Assembly (NCBI RefSeq): GCF_036324505.1
Contig: NC_086350.1
Location: forward strand, 15,027,032 to 15,091,031
Direction: 5' to 3'
Length of the DNA: 64,000 bases
DNA from: Eleginops maclovinus
Lineage: Eukaryota; Chordata; Actinopteri; Perciformes; Eleginopidae
Shown: positions 51,336-63,933 of the stretch, in pieces
Position numbering within the stretch: position 1 is the first letter of the stretch
Layout: each line of letters begins with the position of its first letter
Notes under the pieces: generated by a model
What the model was told of the DNA's origin: nothing
The model's input: the letters and a program-made list of their open reading frames with translations, nothing else
The model's database searches: none
Translations under genes and position numbers: made by a program

Positions 51336-54300
51336 CAAAAACAAGCACAGCAATCAGTGACTAGCTCGCTAATTAACGCCCTTACAAAGCATCTCATTAG
51401 CATGTGTTGTAGAAAGGGGCAGTGGGGGAAATAAGCATTTTGGATTAAAAAAAAGGAAAGAAATTACAAAATAAGACCATGCCGCACGAGTCTGTATGTG
51501 TTTGTATTGTAATCTACTCGGGCCAAGGGCCTTGGTTGGCCCACTGTATCTCAGGGGAGTCCATTACAGCTCCCTGAGGGAGACATTGGAGTCAAAGATA
51601 AGCAGAATTTGAAAGGCAATAAGGAAAAATAAATCTTCTGCACGCAGGCAACACTTTGGTTGTTAACCAGCAACTTAACCTGCCTGCACTGTGAGAGGAA
51701 TAGGAGATGGATTGGAAAGGAGGATGTGGGAAAAGTCAAAGGAAAGAAGTGCTGCTGAGCTCAAACATCTGTTACCTGAGGAAATCGTTACATCAAAAAT
51801 AAGATGGAAAATATATCATAACAAACAACATTTTGATTCAAAAATTCTGCTTTGTCTCTTTTTGGTGAAAGACACTTCCCTCTCCGTATTTTCCTTTCCT
51901 TCTGCTCTCCCTCCACCATCCCAGCATCCATCTGCTGGTTAATCTCCCCTGGTTTTACTGTGGCTTCATCACAGCCTGTAAAAACAGGCCCCTTTGAACC
52001 CTATAAAGGCAACTAGCATCGGGCTTATTGTAAAACACAATCATAAGGTAAATGTTTATCCCCACTCCGCCACTCTAAACTCCCCTAATGAGCCTGCTGG
52101 AGGGGGTTCACCTCGCAGCTCGAACAGGGGGAGAGAAAATAACCCATTCGGCACAGATTAGCCCTGCGGTGGAGATGGAGCTGAAGTCCCATCATGAAAA
52201 CAATGTGTAACATAAACACAGTGAGAAACTAATTTCATGATAAAAATTCAGCAAAAACACAAACAGGTATTACAATCTCTAGAGTGCCAAACAAGCTTTA
52301 TGATGTAAAGCTTAACATGTAATCAGTTAAATACATCAACATTCTAGGGCTGGAAAATATATTGAAATGATATTCATATAGTTCAGATTTCTTCTTAGAT
52401 TTTATTATTAAGTGTAATGGCAAAAGGTGGCTGGAAAGTGATGTGAGCTTCTGAGTTTAACAGACTGTTCTAGATTTACTTCCTCAACCTCCTTAGTCAT
52501 TGTATCCTCATTAATGCTAATAATTGATCAAAAATATAAATGTGTAAATATTTAGTGAAAGGTATTGATAATGTGGTATTTGGTCAGAAATATTGTGATC
52601 TGTAATTCTCCATATTGCTGAGCCTTTAAACAAATACTTTAATATTAGAGAAAGATGAAGTAGAGGTACCAGTAATGTTATGTAAAGTGTATTGTTCTGT
52701 TTATACTGAGGTTGTTCCTGGCAGAGCATGGTCTGATGGCTGGGAAGGATGAGCCCTCTGACCCTGCACTTCCTAACAGCCATTGGCTGATCTGACCTGC
52801 CCATTATCCACCGGTGACCCCACTATTATACCCACTGTCAGTACACAACGCTGCGCTGAACGGCACCGCCCTGAGCTGCAGACAAGCCATCGCTCTCACC
52901 TCTGAACAGCAGCACTTGCCCACACAGCCAGAGAGTTAGAGAAAGAGAGAGTTCAGAGTAATAGTAAGCAGGTAGTTAGAGGTCAGAGGTCCTGTGCAAT
53001 CGGGACAGCACTTCCACTCCTGGCAGCCAGAGCGGAACTCTGAGAGGGACCTGGAAGTAGATATGATGACCTTTTGTACAGAGGACCCCAAAATATAGCC
53101 TCTTATCAAAATGACCTTAACGCAGGAGCATGGGAAGGCGAGCAGAGTCCATCCATCATCTTAAAGATTAATCCTCCTCTCTATTCTTCTCCTGAATCTA
53201 TTAATAATGTCGCCAGAAGGGAGAATTTGCGGCAAAGATTTATTCTGATATTGTGACTTTTATTCATTAGCCTATAACAGGGGGATTCCTTTAGGAGGAA
53301 ATATGGAGTTGGCTTAGGGAATGCTAATTCACTCCTCGTGCTCTTTTTGAATGATACAGAGCTGTATTAACTCAATCCCTTAATTTCCTGAAAATATGCA
53401 CTTGTAAGACAAATAAAGAACATTATCGTTTACACCAGAGGTCATCAGTCAATTGATGGTGTGAATTTCAAACAGCTTCCATGTGTTGCTTCACAAACAT
53501 TTAACAACATCTTGGATAATTCAGTGGCAGGTGTGAAATCAATTTGACTAGAAAATCTGGCACTTAGATCGGAGCTTTTCCTCATTCATTGAAACAAAGC
53601 AGCTACATTAATAGATCTGTACACTGGATTTCGCACTGTGGAGCAGCACTGACAGCCCCAGGGGCATACTTCAATTAGAGACATGGGTGAGTTTAAACAC
53701 TGCAGATCTACTCTCGCTCAAAGGCGTTTGTCTCCCTCTCTCGCTCCCCCTGTTTTCCTGCCTCTCGGTCTCTCTCTCCATATATGCGCTGAGCACTCAC
53801 TCTCCTTCTTCTTCAAATCCTGCTCTCTGTAATCAACCCAGTGCTAATGGCTTATTCTTTCTGCTCCAGCACCCACATTTCACTTGTTTATTTTCCCACA
53901 CTCGTAAATCTGGGGACGCGTCACAAGCGCAGCGATATTAGAGCAATAATCTCAGGTAATTATCAGATGCCCTCTCCCACATTTTCCTTTCCCATTTTCT
54001 CTCTACTTCTCTATCTAATGCTCTCCCTCTCTCTTGCTTTAAGCAGAGACACCCAAAGAGACGTTTTTACCTCTTGTCGGATATGCAGGGATTTTTAGGA
54101 GCTAAACATGAATACTTGAACTTTTTCTCTCATTAGGAAAATTGTGTCACTTTAACAAGGGAGACCAGAATATGAAGGCCATATAAACAATTGGATCATT
54201 TATTTCATGTTACTGATGCGTGCATTTTTGTAACATTAAAGGTGTCACACAACCACTGCTAACATTGTAACAAGTCTAATAATCATTTTTATGGACCGAA

Positions 54301-54572
54301 ATGATAGATTTGTTACAGAAAGAGTTAATAATGATCCACATAAAACAGCCTCTATATTTAGATTCTGGTCTTAAGATGAAAGGGAGTAACCTCAGGGAGT
54401 ATCCTTAAATCCCGAAAAATAAGCTAAATAATATTTGGCTTAATTGTCAATAAGTGTTACCAGAATAAAATCATTTCTGTTCTTTTCATATACCTTTTGG
54501 ACATCACAAGTTTAGTATTTTATAGAGTTGATTTCAAGCATAATATTGGGAATGTTGTAGACTGCCACTTAC

Positions 54573-54679
54573 CCACTCCTGCTGAATGAGGCTGACAGCC
54601 TTGCTGGCCCGAGACAGGTTTCGACACGCCAGGATCACATGGGCGCCATGAAGAGCAAAAGACCTGGCTGTCTCAAAGC
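54573..54679 (-). CDS. wwox: WWOX exon 5: SDR domain, Rossmann beta2 region
   Basis: This 107-bp exon matches human exon 5 in length. It encodes [20 protein letters not shown] followed by [15 protein letters not shown], aligned to human 138-172. The ACRN motif at the end of beta2 contains the Arg that in many SDRs favours the NADP phosphate. The acceptor is CTTAG|GC and the donor TGG|GTAAGT, phase 0 at the exon end. It lies between the 8.5-kb intron 4 and the 22.2-kb intron 5. Its 5' side carries a G-rich plus-strand tract (C-rich in the transcript) at about 54794-54833. The only differences from human are conservative or on the surface, such as LSRASKA for MARASEA. Confidence 0.96.
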
Positions 54680-57600
54680 CTAAGACACGATCAGGGAGAC
54701 AGAAAGACAGACAGAAAAAAAATTAGAGCGAGCAACGCTTCAAAGATTAGTTTTTTCTTGAGATAACTTTGATTCTCAGGGGTGGAATCTAATGGGGTGT
54801 CGGGGGTGGTGATGCTGACGGTGGGGGTTGGGGTGCAAGTTAAAATCCCTATCAATTTTCCATATAATTTCTTTCATTGAGTAACCCAGTGGTCTGGTAG
54901 ACGGAGCTAATCATTTCTCTCTGAAGTGATGAAACTGATTGAATTATTGTGGACTTCCTCTCTCTTATTAGATAAAGTTTTGGATCTGACCGCGGCTCTG
55001 AGGAAGGTATCGCTGCTCATACTGGGTTAGAGGAAGGGAGGTCGGCTGTTAATTATGTTGGGAATTATAGAGTGCTGGCAGTAATTATGAAAACATGGCT
55101 CATAATAGAGCGTCAGATGAACAACCAAACAGACATGACATTCAAACTGAACCTTGGTGTGATATTTCAGAACATGAGTGCCTCTGATAAGGATGCTTCC
55201 CCCATGAAACGAGGTCCGCGCATGCACACAGAATTTATCAGTCCAAGACTACTTCATGGCTCCATCCAAATCATGTAGTCACGATAAAACTGACAAAAAC
55301 TGAAGATAGAGGGAGAGAATTTCACTTCTAAATTACAAGTCTAAATGGGTCATTTCAACCCATAGGTTGAATTAATTTATGAGATTAACATTCACAGTAT
55401 TTTCATTCCCCGCGACATTTACTATCCCTCAAAGTTCAACACCACCGAGCAGCTTCACGTTTTTCAGTCCAGCCTCTGCACTAAACACAAACCACAGTGA
55501 GACACACACATATACTGTGTACAGTGTGAGAGCCCTGATTGACGAACTGACGGCCACAATAACTGATTGTGGCAAATAGGGTCTGAGAGGCAGAGTGTAT
55601 CAGAGGGTGGATTAATATGAACTGTAATTAGATTATATGTCTTAATCTGATTTTCATTAAGAGCAAAACTGGGAGGCCTAATTGTGAGGAGAGCGTTAAG
55701 GACTAATATCTATTAAAACTCAAAATTGGAGTCGGATTGGAAGCCCTCTCTGACAAGTGAAGCATGGAATTAAATTATATGACACCTTATTAGGTGTAAT
55801 GGAGGAGACTGTGGCTGAGAGCCGAGATCATTCCACTTACAGGAAATGAAATAGAAAATAAAAACAACATGACAGAAAAAAAACGAGCGCTGTGACTCCA
55901 GGAGTAAATATGCCCTTTGAATCTGCAATTGGAGCAGCCAACTATAGGAAACAAATGTCATAAAATCTTCTTTATGTCATGCAAAATGTCTGGATTTTCA
56001 CTATAATTTAATCATAACACTAATAATAAATAATGTCAGGTCTGAAATGTTAAGGATGTTACTTGTATTAAGATTACAGCATATTTAAAATGAATCTAAC
56101 AGAAAATAATCCATAAGAAGCTGCAAAATGTGAAACAGATATTTATTTATTTATTTTTTAAAGGATTCCAAACATGCCCTCATTTAAAGGGTTTTTTCAT
56201 CGTTTATAAATTGGACAAGAGTTCTGGCTTCTGGTAAACAACAACACCTCACACTCACTTGTTGTGTGTACAAACCATGAAAGTGAAATTAATCGACACC
56301 AGTGTTTTCCATAATGGAGAACAAATTAGAATATGGCAGCAACAACAGCAGCAGCATTGAAGTCATGTTTTTCCAATGACAAATAACAACGGCTTGACAT
56401 TAATTGTGAAATAACGAGAGTGGCGTTGCTGTAACAGAGACTCCACGCCCTCTCACCCATGTCGCCAGTAGAGAGGGCCGCACTGAAATGAGTTCCTGGT
56501 CAGGTGTACAACACTGACAGTCTGTTTCAGCATTGTACACCGATGGTAGAACATGAAGGAGGTCAGACAGGGGGTTCTTTTCCTCCGCTGGATTGACAGA
56601 CGCCATAAGCTGTATTACAACACACAGGAGGCCCGGCAATTATGCTGGGCCGTAATGATCTTTCAGGTTCTTTTGTCTAATAGGACATGGGAAAAACAGA
56701 TGAAAAGGAAGAAGAATGTGTGCACTTTAAAAGCTGGGAGATGAAGACAACACATTCAGTCCTGTTAAGGAAAGTCCTTTGATTGTGTGCTTGTTCAATA
56801 CAAAGATTCACAATGCAACAACAAATACAGTAAGTGGCTCAAAATTTGTTTTAGTGTTATGTATAAAATGCATAAAAAAATGTGTAAAATATCCATTAAG
56901 CAGTGAATGCTCTTCATGGTACATTAGGATCCTGGCCCTTCTGATATCCCCCAATAATGAGTGTGATTTAGTGATTTCACGCTTTGTTTGTCCTCCCTGG
57001 CCCGCCGCCCCTCTCTGGATCCCCCTCGTACACAGGTGTATTGGCTCAAAGTAATGAGATCATTACCAGCCTCGTCAGTAAACGTGTTTATTTGGCAAAC
57101 GGAACAGCCTGCTCCTTCTCTCTCTTGATCTGCATCCAAAGAGGCATTTAACTAAAATAAGCTCCGTAGTACAATTGGGCAAACAGAAGTCGATTCCGAT
57201 CATTACAAGACCTGTGGGTAAACAGACATGGTTCCCACAATCCCCTTTCGACAGAGCTCAATTTGTGCTCGGTTAAAAGAACACAAGAGCAACACAGATC
57301 ATGACCAGACTACATATCACTCACGCCGATGAATAATATGGCAGTTTTAAATGTATTGCACAATATAAAAATATGTTGTGTGTTATATTTCTGAAGCAAA
57401 TAAATGATATCCTAAATATGAGACAGCTAATTACACTGTTTAAATCTGTGTATGTATGACTGATTTAATTTGGTGAAGTCAGCCTGATTTATGCAGCCAA
57501 ATTTCCTTAGATGGTTTAATGTTTATGAATTTGCAGATGTATTTAAGGTGATGTGGAGCATGTGCAAGCTGCAGCCCCCCCCCCACCCCCCTTCTGTTCA

Positions 57601-58240
57601 AATGATTCCTCAGCCTCACTTCCTTGATTTTAGCCCAAGATCATATCTCATCTCTACCTAAATCCCTAGCTGTGTCTGAAGTATCTTGCTTTCACTATTA
57701 AGTGAACAGTATTTACTAAAAGCAATCACATTTGATTGTCATAATTCTAGGCCCTTGTAACCACAATAAACTGCAGCAAACACTTTCCAAATGGGGGAGA
57801 TAAAACAATGATAGAACAATAGCTGTCAACCGCAGAACTTTTGAAAAAACATATTAGAATAACTGTGTATAAGGTATACAATGGCATGAAGAAAACAAAA
57901 TAAAAGACTTGTTTAGGCCACTGCAACATTTAGAGTAACACTGCAACATGGCGCCCTCCCCCATGCATCCAAGGGTTTTTTTGTGATAGAAAAGCTACTG
58001 AGTGCCTGTCTTTATGCATATATTTTGTATAAATAAAGGTTATTTCTTATCACTACTTGCTGCTTAAAATCCCCCATTTTAAACATGAAAATATTACAGT
58101 TTGGTGACTCTACACCTTTCATTGATGATGCAAAAATGATCACGATTATTACATGCCTGTGATATCAATTTACAGTTTAGCAGTGTTTTTCAGACACAAA
58201 ACAGTGAACACAGTCAGCTGTCGGTGATGTGTGCACCTGT

Positions 58241-58242
<2 letters not shown>

Positions 58243-58295
<53 letters not shown>
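58243..58295. repeat. (CTG)17 trinucleotide array in intron 4
   Basis: This is an uninterrupted CTG run of 53 bp on the plus strand, so (CAG)17 in the WWOX transcript. It is the only long trinucleotide array in the window. Its frames give poly-Ala or similar readings that are not coding. Confidence 0.97.
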
Positions 58296-58299
<4 letters not shown>

Positions 58300-59256
58300 A
58301 TTTCTTGTCCCAAGAAGTAAGAAAGTGCACAACACCCCTACTCTTTGTGACTTTTAAGATCCCCTCTAATTCCCCACCATTAGTCCAAGAGGAGGGAGAT
58401 GTCACCCCAAAAGTGGGATGTATGGTTAGTAATTACAGTCCAAGGTTGAGCTGTTCCAGGCGAGAGCACTAGAGTGGTTCTATTACCCCTCCCTGTCCCC
58501 TTCTGCCTCCTTCCTACCCCCCCCACTGCTGTCACACCATCCATGCAGCCCTATCTAGTGCCCACCCACCCCCCTTCTCTCCTTCTGACCCTTTGTGTCA
58601 ACCTCCAACTCCCTACACAATCTCTCATCATGGCCTCACGTCGCACTGGTCACCCCTGCTCCTCCTGCAGCCAGCACTACCTGGCTACCCCACACACACA
58701 GTGAGGGTTAAGTAAAATCACACACATGCACCAGGATAAATACAGACCTCACGCACACATATCTCCTGAGCATTGGGGCTATTTTCATCACTGTCATCAA
58801 AGCCCACCCATCATGTAACTTTCATCCCCTCATCATCCGCAGACTGTAAACTCGATAGGTCTATAAACTACTTGACTACACACAATAACTTGGTACCCTT
58901 TCGTTTTATTTTACCTACAGCCTTTAAGCACATATATGTATTCCATCCTCTCTCGCTAACCACTTCACTTGTATTATATTAGAGCTGTAATCATTATTGA
59001 ACCCTTCTGGCCTCCAGCATAATTCTCTTTGCATGTTACACCAGTTTGGGTCTGCATAGCAAATTTCATCCAAGGTTAATAAAGTTAAATAATTTGACTA
59101 ACCAACCATAACTGGTTCTCATTATGTTGCCAATAAACACATTCATCAGAAAGGACATGAAATACCCGTTGAAAAAAACAAAACACTACAACAGCTTCCT
59201 CGATGGATTAGTTCACAAGCTGGCACAGAGGAGACGGCCCGGCAGCTCCGCCAGTG

Positions 59257-59304
59257 GACACAGACACAGAGACACACAGACACACAGACACAGACACAGA
59301 CACA

Positions 59305-59386
<82 letters not shown>
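59257..59386. repeat. Compound CACAGA / (CA)41 array
   Basis: ACACAGACACAGAGACACAC-type units give way to a pure CA run at about 59305-59386. The (CACAGA) part looks like a diverged edge of the array. Confidence 0.95.
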
Positions 59387-59388
<2 letters not shown>

Positions 59389-62300
59389 ACTATCAGACTT
59401 CTGAATATAAACACAGATGCACTCCGGATGTCAACTAAACCACACACGGCTGCTGAGAGATGCTCAGAGACACACACACTGAGACCATCACCAGGAACAT
59501 CTTTTTATCCATCTAATTCCTCCCACTATGAATAATGCATTTCCCTCCTTACTGAGGCTCGGGTTTAACGCATCACTGCGCGGGTCTTTAAGGGGGTCCT
59601 TATTCATAAACAGCAGTGCAGTAAATACCAGAGCTTTAATTTAATGGCAGTTATGCTTAACAAATCTGCCTCAATCTAATGATCAGCCACAAAGCTAGGC
59701 TATGGGTTTAATCTGCACAGAGCGGCGCACACAGCTCTTCGACTCACTGAATATGCTTAGGGATCGCTCCATCCAGAGAGAAGAGAGCAGCGGCCTGACA
59801 CTTAATCCTCCGAACACAACACTGGGATCAACACAAAGATAGAACAATGTTAGTCTTTCATGAATAAGAATAACATTCAAAGTCCTAAAACACTGCAGAG
59901 ACGATGCATAGAGATACTTAAACATTAGGAAGTGCTCCTTTCCAAATCCTTACAATTCCTTGTCTGGAGTCATTGCTGCTTCTTATTACAGCATTGACCC
60001 TGAACCTAAACAACAATACCATGTGGAATTAAATGCATGCATTAAGAGGGAGTAGAGCTTTGCAACTGAAGGAACTGCTACACAATGAGCCACTGTGTGG
60101 AAGGGTCAAAAAAGTTCAGATAAAATTCTGAACATGTCGACATAAAAAAAGAATGTACACTGAAAATGCAGAATAATATTAGTTCGGAGAACAAACACAC
60201 TTCAAAAAGATGGGAGTTCAATAGCTAAATTGAAAAACTGTTATTTATGAAAGTGCAAACCCCCCCTAAAATTGTGTTTTCTGTCATACATACTGCACTG
60301 TGATTAAAATAGCACATAGCAGATAGTTGTGTCAACCCGAATGTTTTATTTAAGTGAGACAGAGGGCCAATATGTTATTTCTGACCGCTACTCAACATAC
60401 GTTATGCTGACAACATGGCACCTGCTGTAAGAGCCTAAGAGACTGACGCTGCTCCCCAGGTAGGGGGACACATATATATTTAGTAACGCATTGCTTCCAA
60501 AAGAGATTTCAACAAGGCAAAAATGACTGCCTGTGCAAGGAGAGCAGAATACAGATATAGTCATGCCTCAACAGAAAGAAATATTTTTTTACACGCTCTC
60601 AGATTTGAAGATTAGTAAGGATATCTTTTATAAAACAAGGATGTGCATTCATTTTATAATAAGAAAGAGAGTATTTTGTCTTTGAACACAGTAGGTTCCA
60701 GAAATATCATAACAATGGCCCTTTAAGGACAACTGTTCCATGGACCCCAGTAAATAACCTGAGAGTTAGTTGATAGGAGGGGAATTAGAGCCAGAGCAGG
60801 AGTGTGTAATGGGGATGAATAGGAGGCTCAGGCCTGGGTCAAAGCCGCTTAGGAATCAATGCAGGGGTACAGGTGTACAACCACAGGTCTATAAGAGTAA
60901 GAAAACCTTTAGAGAGAAGGGGGAGAGAGGGAAAGGAGTAGAAATAGAGGGAAAAGGAACTGAGATCATTCATTTCCATTATCACAATTAAAAACACCAT
61001 TCAGGTCGGTACTGGTTTTTAATTTACAAAAGAGAGCAGAGAGAGGAAGACTAATGTTGTGAACCAAGCGCAGTGATCACAGCGGCAAGACAAACTGCAT
61101 TACTGTCTCGCCTCCCAGCACTATTGCAATGGAGTCTCAAGGCTGGTCACCAACCAGACACTATGACATTTCATGCATAAATAAACTCATATATGTGATT
61201 TTCATGTTCACGTGCATTTAGAACTAAATCAAAGCGCTAATATGTAAATTTGCTAATTAAATAATATCCCACCATTACTAATAAAAATGTCACATTTCCT
61301 GTGGAAGGAATAAGCACTGAAGAAAATGGAAATAGCCTTGACACTTGGATTAAAACACTATTGATGCCATTAAAATGCTAAGTGGGTCCAACCAATTGGC
61401 ATAACCGCATTTCACTAGTGGAATGTCAAAGGAGCACACGAGTAGTAGCAATTACTATTAGAATACTGTTAATTATGGGTGCTGCATATTTAATATGTGC
61501 AAGAGTAAAACAAAGGTTATGTTAATATGGGTTTATTAAGCATTCACACTCTATAAAAATGTCTGAGTGTTGTAGCTATTTGATGCATTCTTTTGAGAAA
61601 AGCTGCTTTTTTCCAATGAACACATTTTCATTTACTAAATACATTGCAGCAAATCTTAAATGTGGATTATATTTTTCATTATATAGTATTTAAACTAAGG
61701 CAAAAGCCGGCACAAGTGAAGCACTTAATATGATAACATTTTAATACTCCATCCATAACATCATCATGGACCTCCTGTGCCCTCTTGTGGTGAAAACGTT
61801 CTGCAACGTTCTCCATTCTCCCTATATAATTATTTCTTACCACCTTTTAATCAAAAGAAAAAAAACGTTTTACTATCACAACAATATTTCAGCTTTCTTT
61901 CAGAGTATCTTAGAAAGAGTCTTTAGATGTTGACAGTGTATTTTTACCTTTTTCCTTCTCAAAAATTCTCCCAGTTAATGATCGAGTTTTATTGATGGGC
62001 AGCATCTTAAGAGAATTCAAAGTTTAAAATGTAAACAGGCCTCTCTTACGTTTGATTTTTTTTTTTTTTACTTTAAGACATAAGAAATAACATTGGTTAT
62101 TCCAGTGCAAGTCGAAGTTGAAACATCTCCACAACTTTATATTTTCCACTTGAATGTTTATTCTTTAATGCAGCCATCTCTACAAAAGCTCTCCATGAGC
62201 AACAACCTTTGACTTTACTTTCCCCACATTGGCTTTGGACAAAACAATAATTTAATGGGTTTTTTTTCTTAGTACATGTACTGGAATTTTGATTCATTGA

Positions 62301-63160
62301 TCTTATTTCTACTATGCATTCAAAACCATACTATAAAAGTAATCTTAGTTCATTTGAGTTGAGAAACCATGAGCTTCAAAGATGTTTAAAGAAAATGCAT
62401 ATTTGTGCTTGAACTTGATTATTACAGTGAAACAACTTCAAATCATACATCAAATTGGATCCTTTCTATCTGATGGACCCTTGAATATGTATATAGATAA
62501 AGAGACAAATGGAAGTAAGAACATCAAGGTCGGAAAGGCATTTAAGTTCACAAGCTCAGTAAAGGTCCCTGGGCTGCTGTAAATCTATTGTACTACAGTG
62601 CTGCATCTCCTTATATACACACAACAATTACAGAGCAGTGACTTTCCTTGGGACAAAGAATTTGAATATAAAGACAATTAACGATTTTATGTTTATTTGA
62701 TTTCCCTCATACTGTCATTATCTATCCCGAACAAAGCAGCAAGTCGGAACAAATGGCCACTACTTGTGCTAATTTAAACTAAAGGAAAGAGGAAATACAT
62801 TTGTATCCAGGCCATTATATAGTGAGCAATGCATTTGCTGGCTACAAATGGACACCATTCATTACAGTTAACAATGACATCCAATTCTGCCCAGCTAATG
62901 AACTTCAATACAATCATGTTTGGTATTAAGGAGTGATTTGTTGAGTCTAAGTGTATCATTTTAGAGGCTAATGTTGATGAATGTCTGGTTGTGGAGAGAT
63001 GGGACTTGCAGGGAGCAGAGAGGCTCTTGTCATGTAACCTTTCTTCTACAGTGTGATACCACATCACCACCTAGTGGCATCATAATGGAAACACAGTGAT
63101 GATTTTTAGCTATAGCAGAACATTAGTGAATTGGTCAAATGTATTAAGATTTTGACTCAC

Positions 63161-63330
63161 CAATGCCAGAGTTGCCTCCGGTAATCAGGATGACCTTGTC
63201 CGAGAAATCACGGCCCTGCAGGATCTCCAGAGCAGCAGTGTTTCCATCATACCGTTTTGGCTTCACCACCACATCCTCTACTGTAAATGCCTGCCGCGGG
63301 TCGAAGTATGTGGTCCGCTTGTTGATGTGA
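63161..63330 (-). CDS. wwox: WWOX exon 4: end of WW2, linker, start of SDR Rossmann fold
   Basis: The exon begins [19 protein letters not shown]. In RTTYFDP a Tyr sits where canonical WW domains have the second Trp, as in human Y85. The inter-domain linker, [17 protein letters not shown], is three residues shorter than in human, so the exon is 170 bp instead of 179. The SDR domain then opens with [21 protein letters not shown], the TGxxxGxG dinucleotide-binding loop (human TGANSGIG, residues 130-137). The last Gly is split with exon 5 (ATT G|GC). The acceptor is TTAG|T and the donor TTG|GTGAGT. An NADP(H)-type cofactor is expected from the family; its substrate is not settled. Confidence 0.97.
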
Positions 63331-63711
63331 CTAACATGACAGAGGAAAAGGTATATTACAACAGAGACTTTGAGCTAGATTTGTGCAATCTAGCATATCC
63401 TGTGAGGCCAAAATAAACAAATGTACAGCTCCGGAAAAAATTGAGCATTGCACTGCAGAATTATCAGTTTCTCCAGTTTGACTATTTATAGGTTTTTTTT
63501 TTAGTTAAATTATTACCTATTTTTTTTAATTATTGTGTTCTAGAAAACTACTGACAACATTTCTCTATGTTGAAATTCAACAGACACTGGAATGACTGCA
63601 ATACATGTAGAGATTGAGATTTAGGAAACATTTGGAGTGGTCTCTTAATTTTTTTCCGGAGCTGTATTTCATCAGTTAAACAAAAAGAGGATTAATCATC
63701 AGTCTACTTAC
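63331..63711 (-). other. wwox: WWOX intron 3 (381 bp), mostly a miniature transposon
   Basis: This intron runs from GTAAGT to TTAG. About 239 of its 381 bases are the Tc1-like miniature element at 63426-63664. Without it and one TA copy the intron would be about 140 bp, similar to intron 2. Confidence 0.9.
63426..63664. mobile_element. Tc1/mariner-type miniature inverted-repeat element (MITE)
   Basis: The element begins CAGCTCCGGAAAAAATT and ends with the inverted counterpart AATTTTTTTCCGGAGCTG. Both ends are flanked by TA (63424-63425 and 63665-63666), the Tc1/mariner target-site duplication. Inner sequence such as TGACTATTTATAGG and AAACTACTGACAACATTTCT resembles the ends of a common fish Tc1-like transposon whose terminal repeat contains CTCCGGAAAAAATTAAGAGACCA. 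At 239 bp with no open frame it is non-autonomous. It sits in intron 3, 95 bp from exon 4 and 47 bp from exon 3. Confidence 0.85.
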
Positions 63712-63769
63712 TCAACATAAACTATCTGTCCTTTTTCATCCGTTTCTTGCTCCCAACCGTATGGTAAAT
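63712..63769 (-). CDS. wwox: WWOX exon 3: first part of WW2 domain
   Basis: This 58-bp exon is identical in length to human exon 3. It encodes DLPYGWEQETDEKGQIVYV, with the final Asp codon split (GA|) into exon 4. It supplies the first WW2 tryptophan (human W63) and the beta-strand residues. Human has GQVFFVD where this sequence has GQIVYVD. The acceptor is CCCACAG|AT and the donor GA|GTAAGT, both strong. WW2 of WWOX is thought to assist WW1 folding and binding rather than bind ligands alone. Confidence 0.96.
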
Positions 63770-63933
63770 CTGTGGGAAAAGACAGACATAGTTATATAAT
63801 CAAAACTTTTTCATGGAGCACTACTGAAAACAAGACTATATCATACAAAACAATTTGAATATGTGTTCATATGCGTTGAATAAAGCAGAAATAAATACAT
63901 ATAAGACTATGAAAATAAATAATCATAACAAAC
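63770..63933 (-). other. wwox: WWOX intron 2 (164 bp)
   Basis: This is a short AT-rich intron between exons 2 and 3, running from the GTTTGT donor to the CCCACAG acceptor. I see no repeat or motif of note. Its small size suggests it is recognised by intron definition, which may tolerate the weak donor. Confidence 0.9.

Larger units (their letters stand above)
54680..63160 (-). other. wwox: WWOX intron 4 (8.5 kb)
   Basis: This non-coding interval contains a (CTG)17 array (58243-58295), a CACAGA/CA compound array (59257-59386), a C-rich run near 57575-57592, a poly-T run near 62057-62070 and a G-rich tract at 54794-54833 close to exon 5. Unique TAAT-rich stretches at about 55585-55830 and 61230-61510 look like candidate conserved non-coding DNA. 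No gene could be supported; open frames here are short and lack family features. Confidence 0.9.

Noticed and set aside
58214..58472. Poly-alanine frame over the CTG array
   Set aside because: The alanine run is only the translation of the trinucleotide repeat; there is no coding signal on either side.
61774..61796. GCCCTCTTGTGG and, at 63070-63081, ACCTAGTGGC as CTCF sites
   Set aside because: Each departs from the core consensus at important positions; too weak to call.
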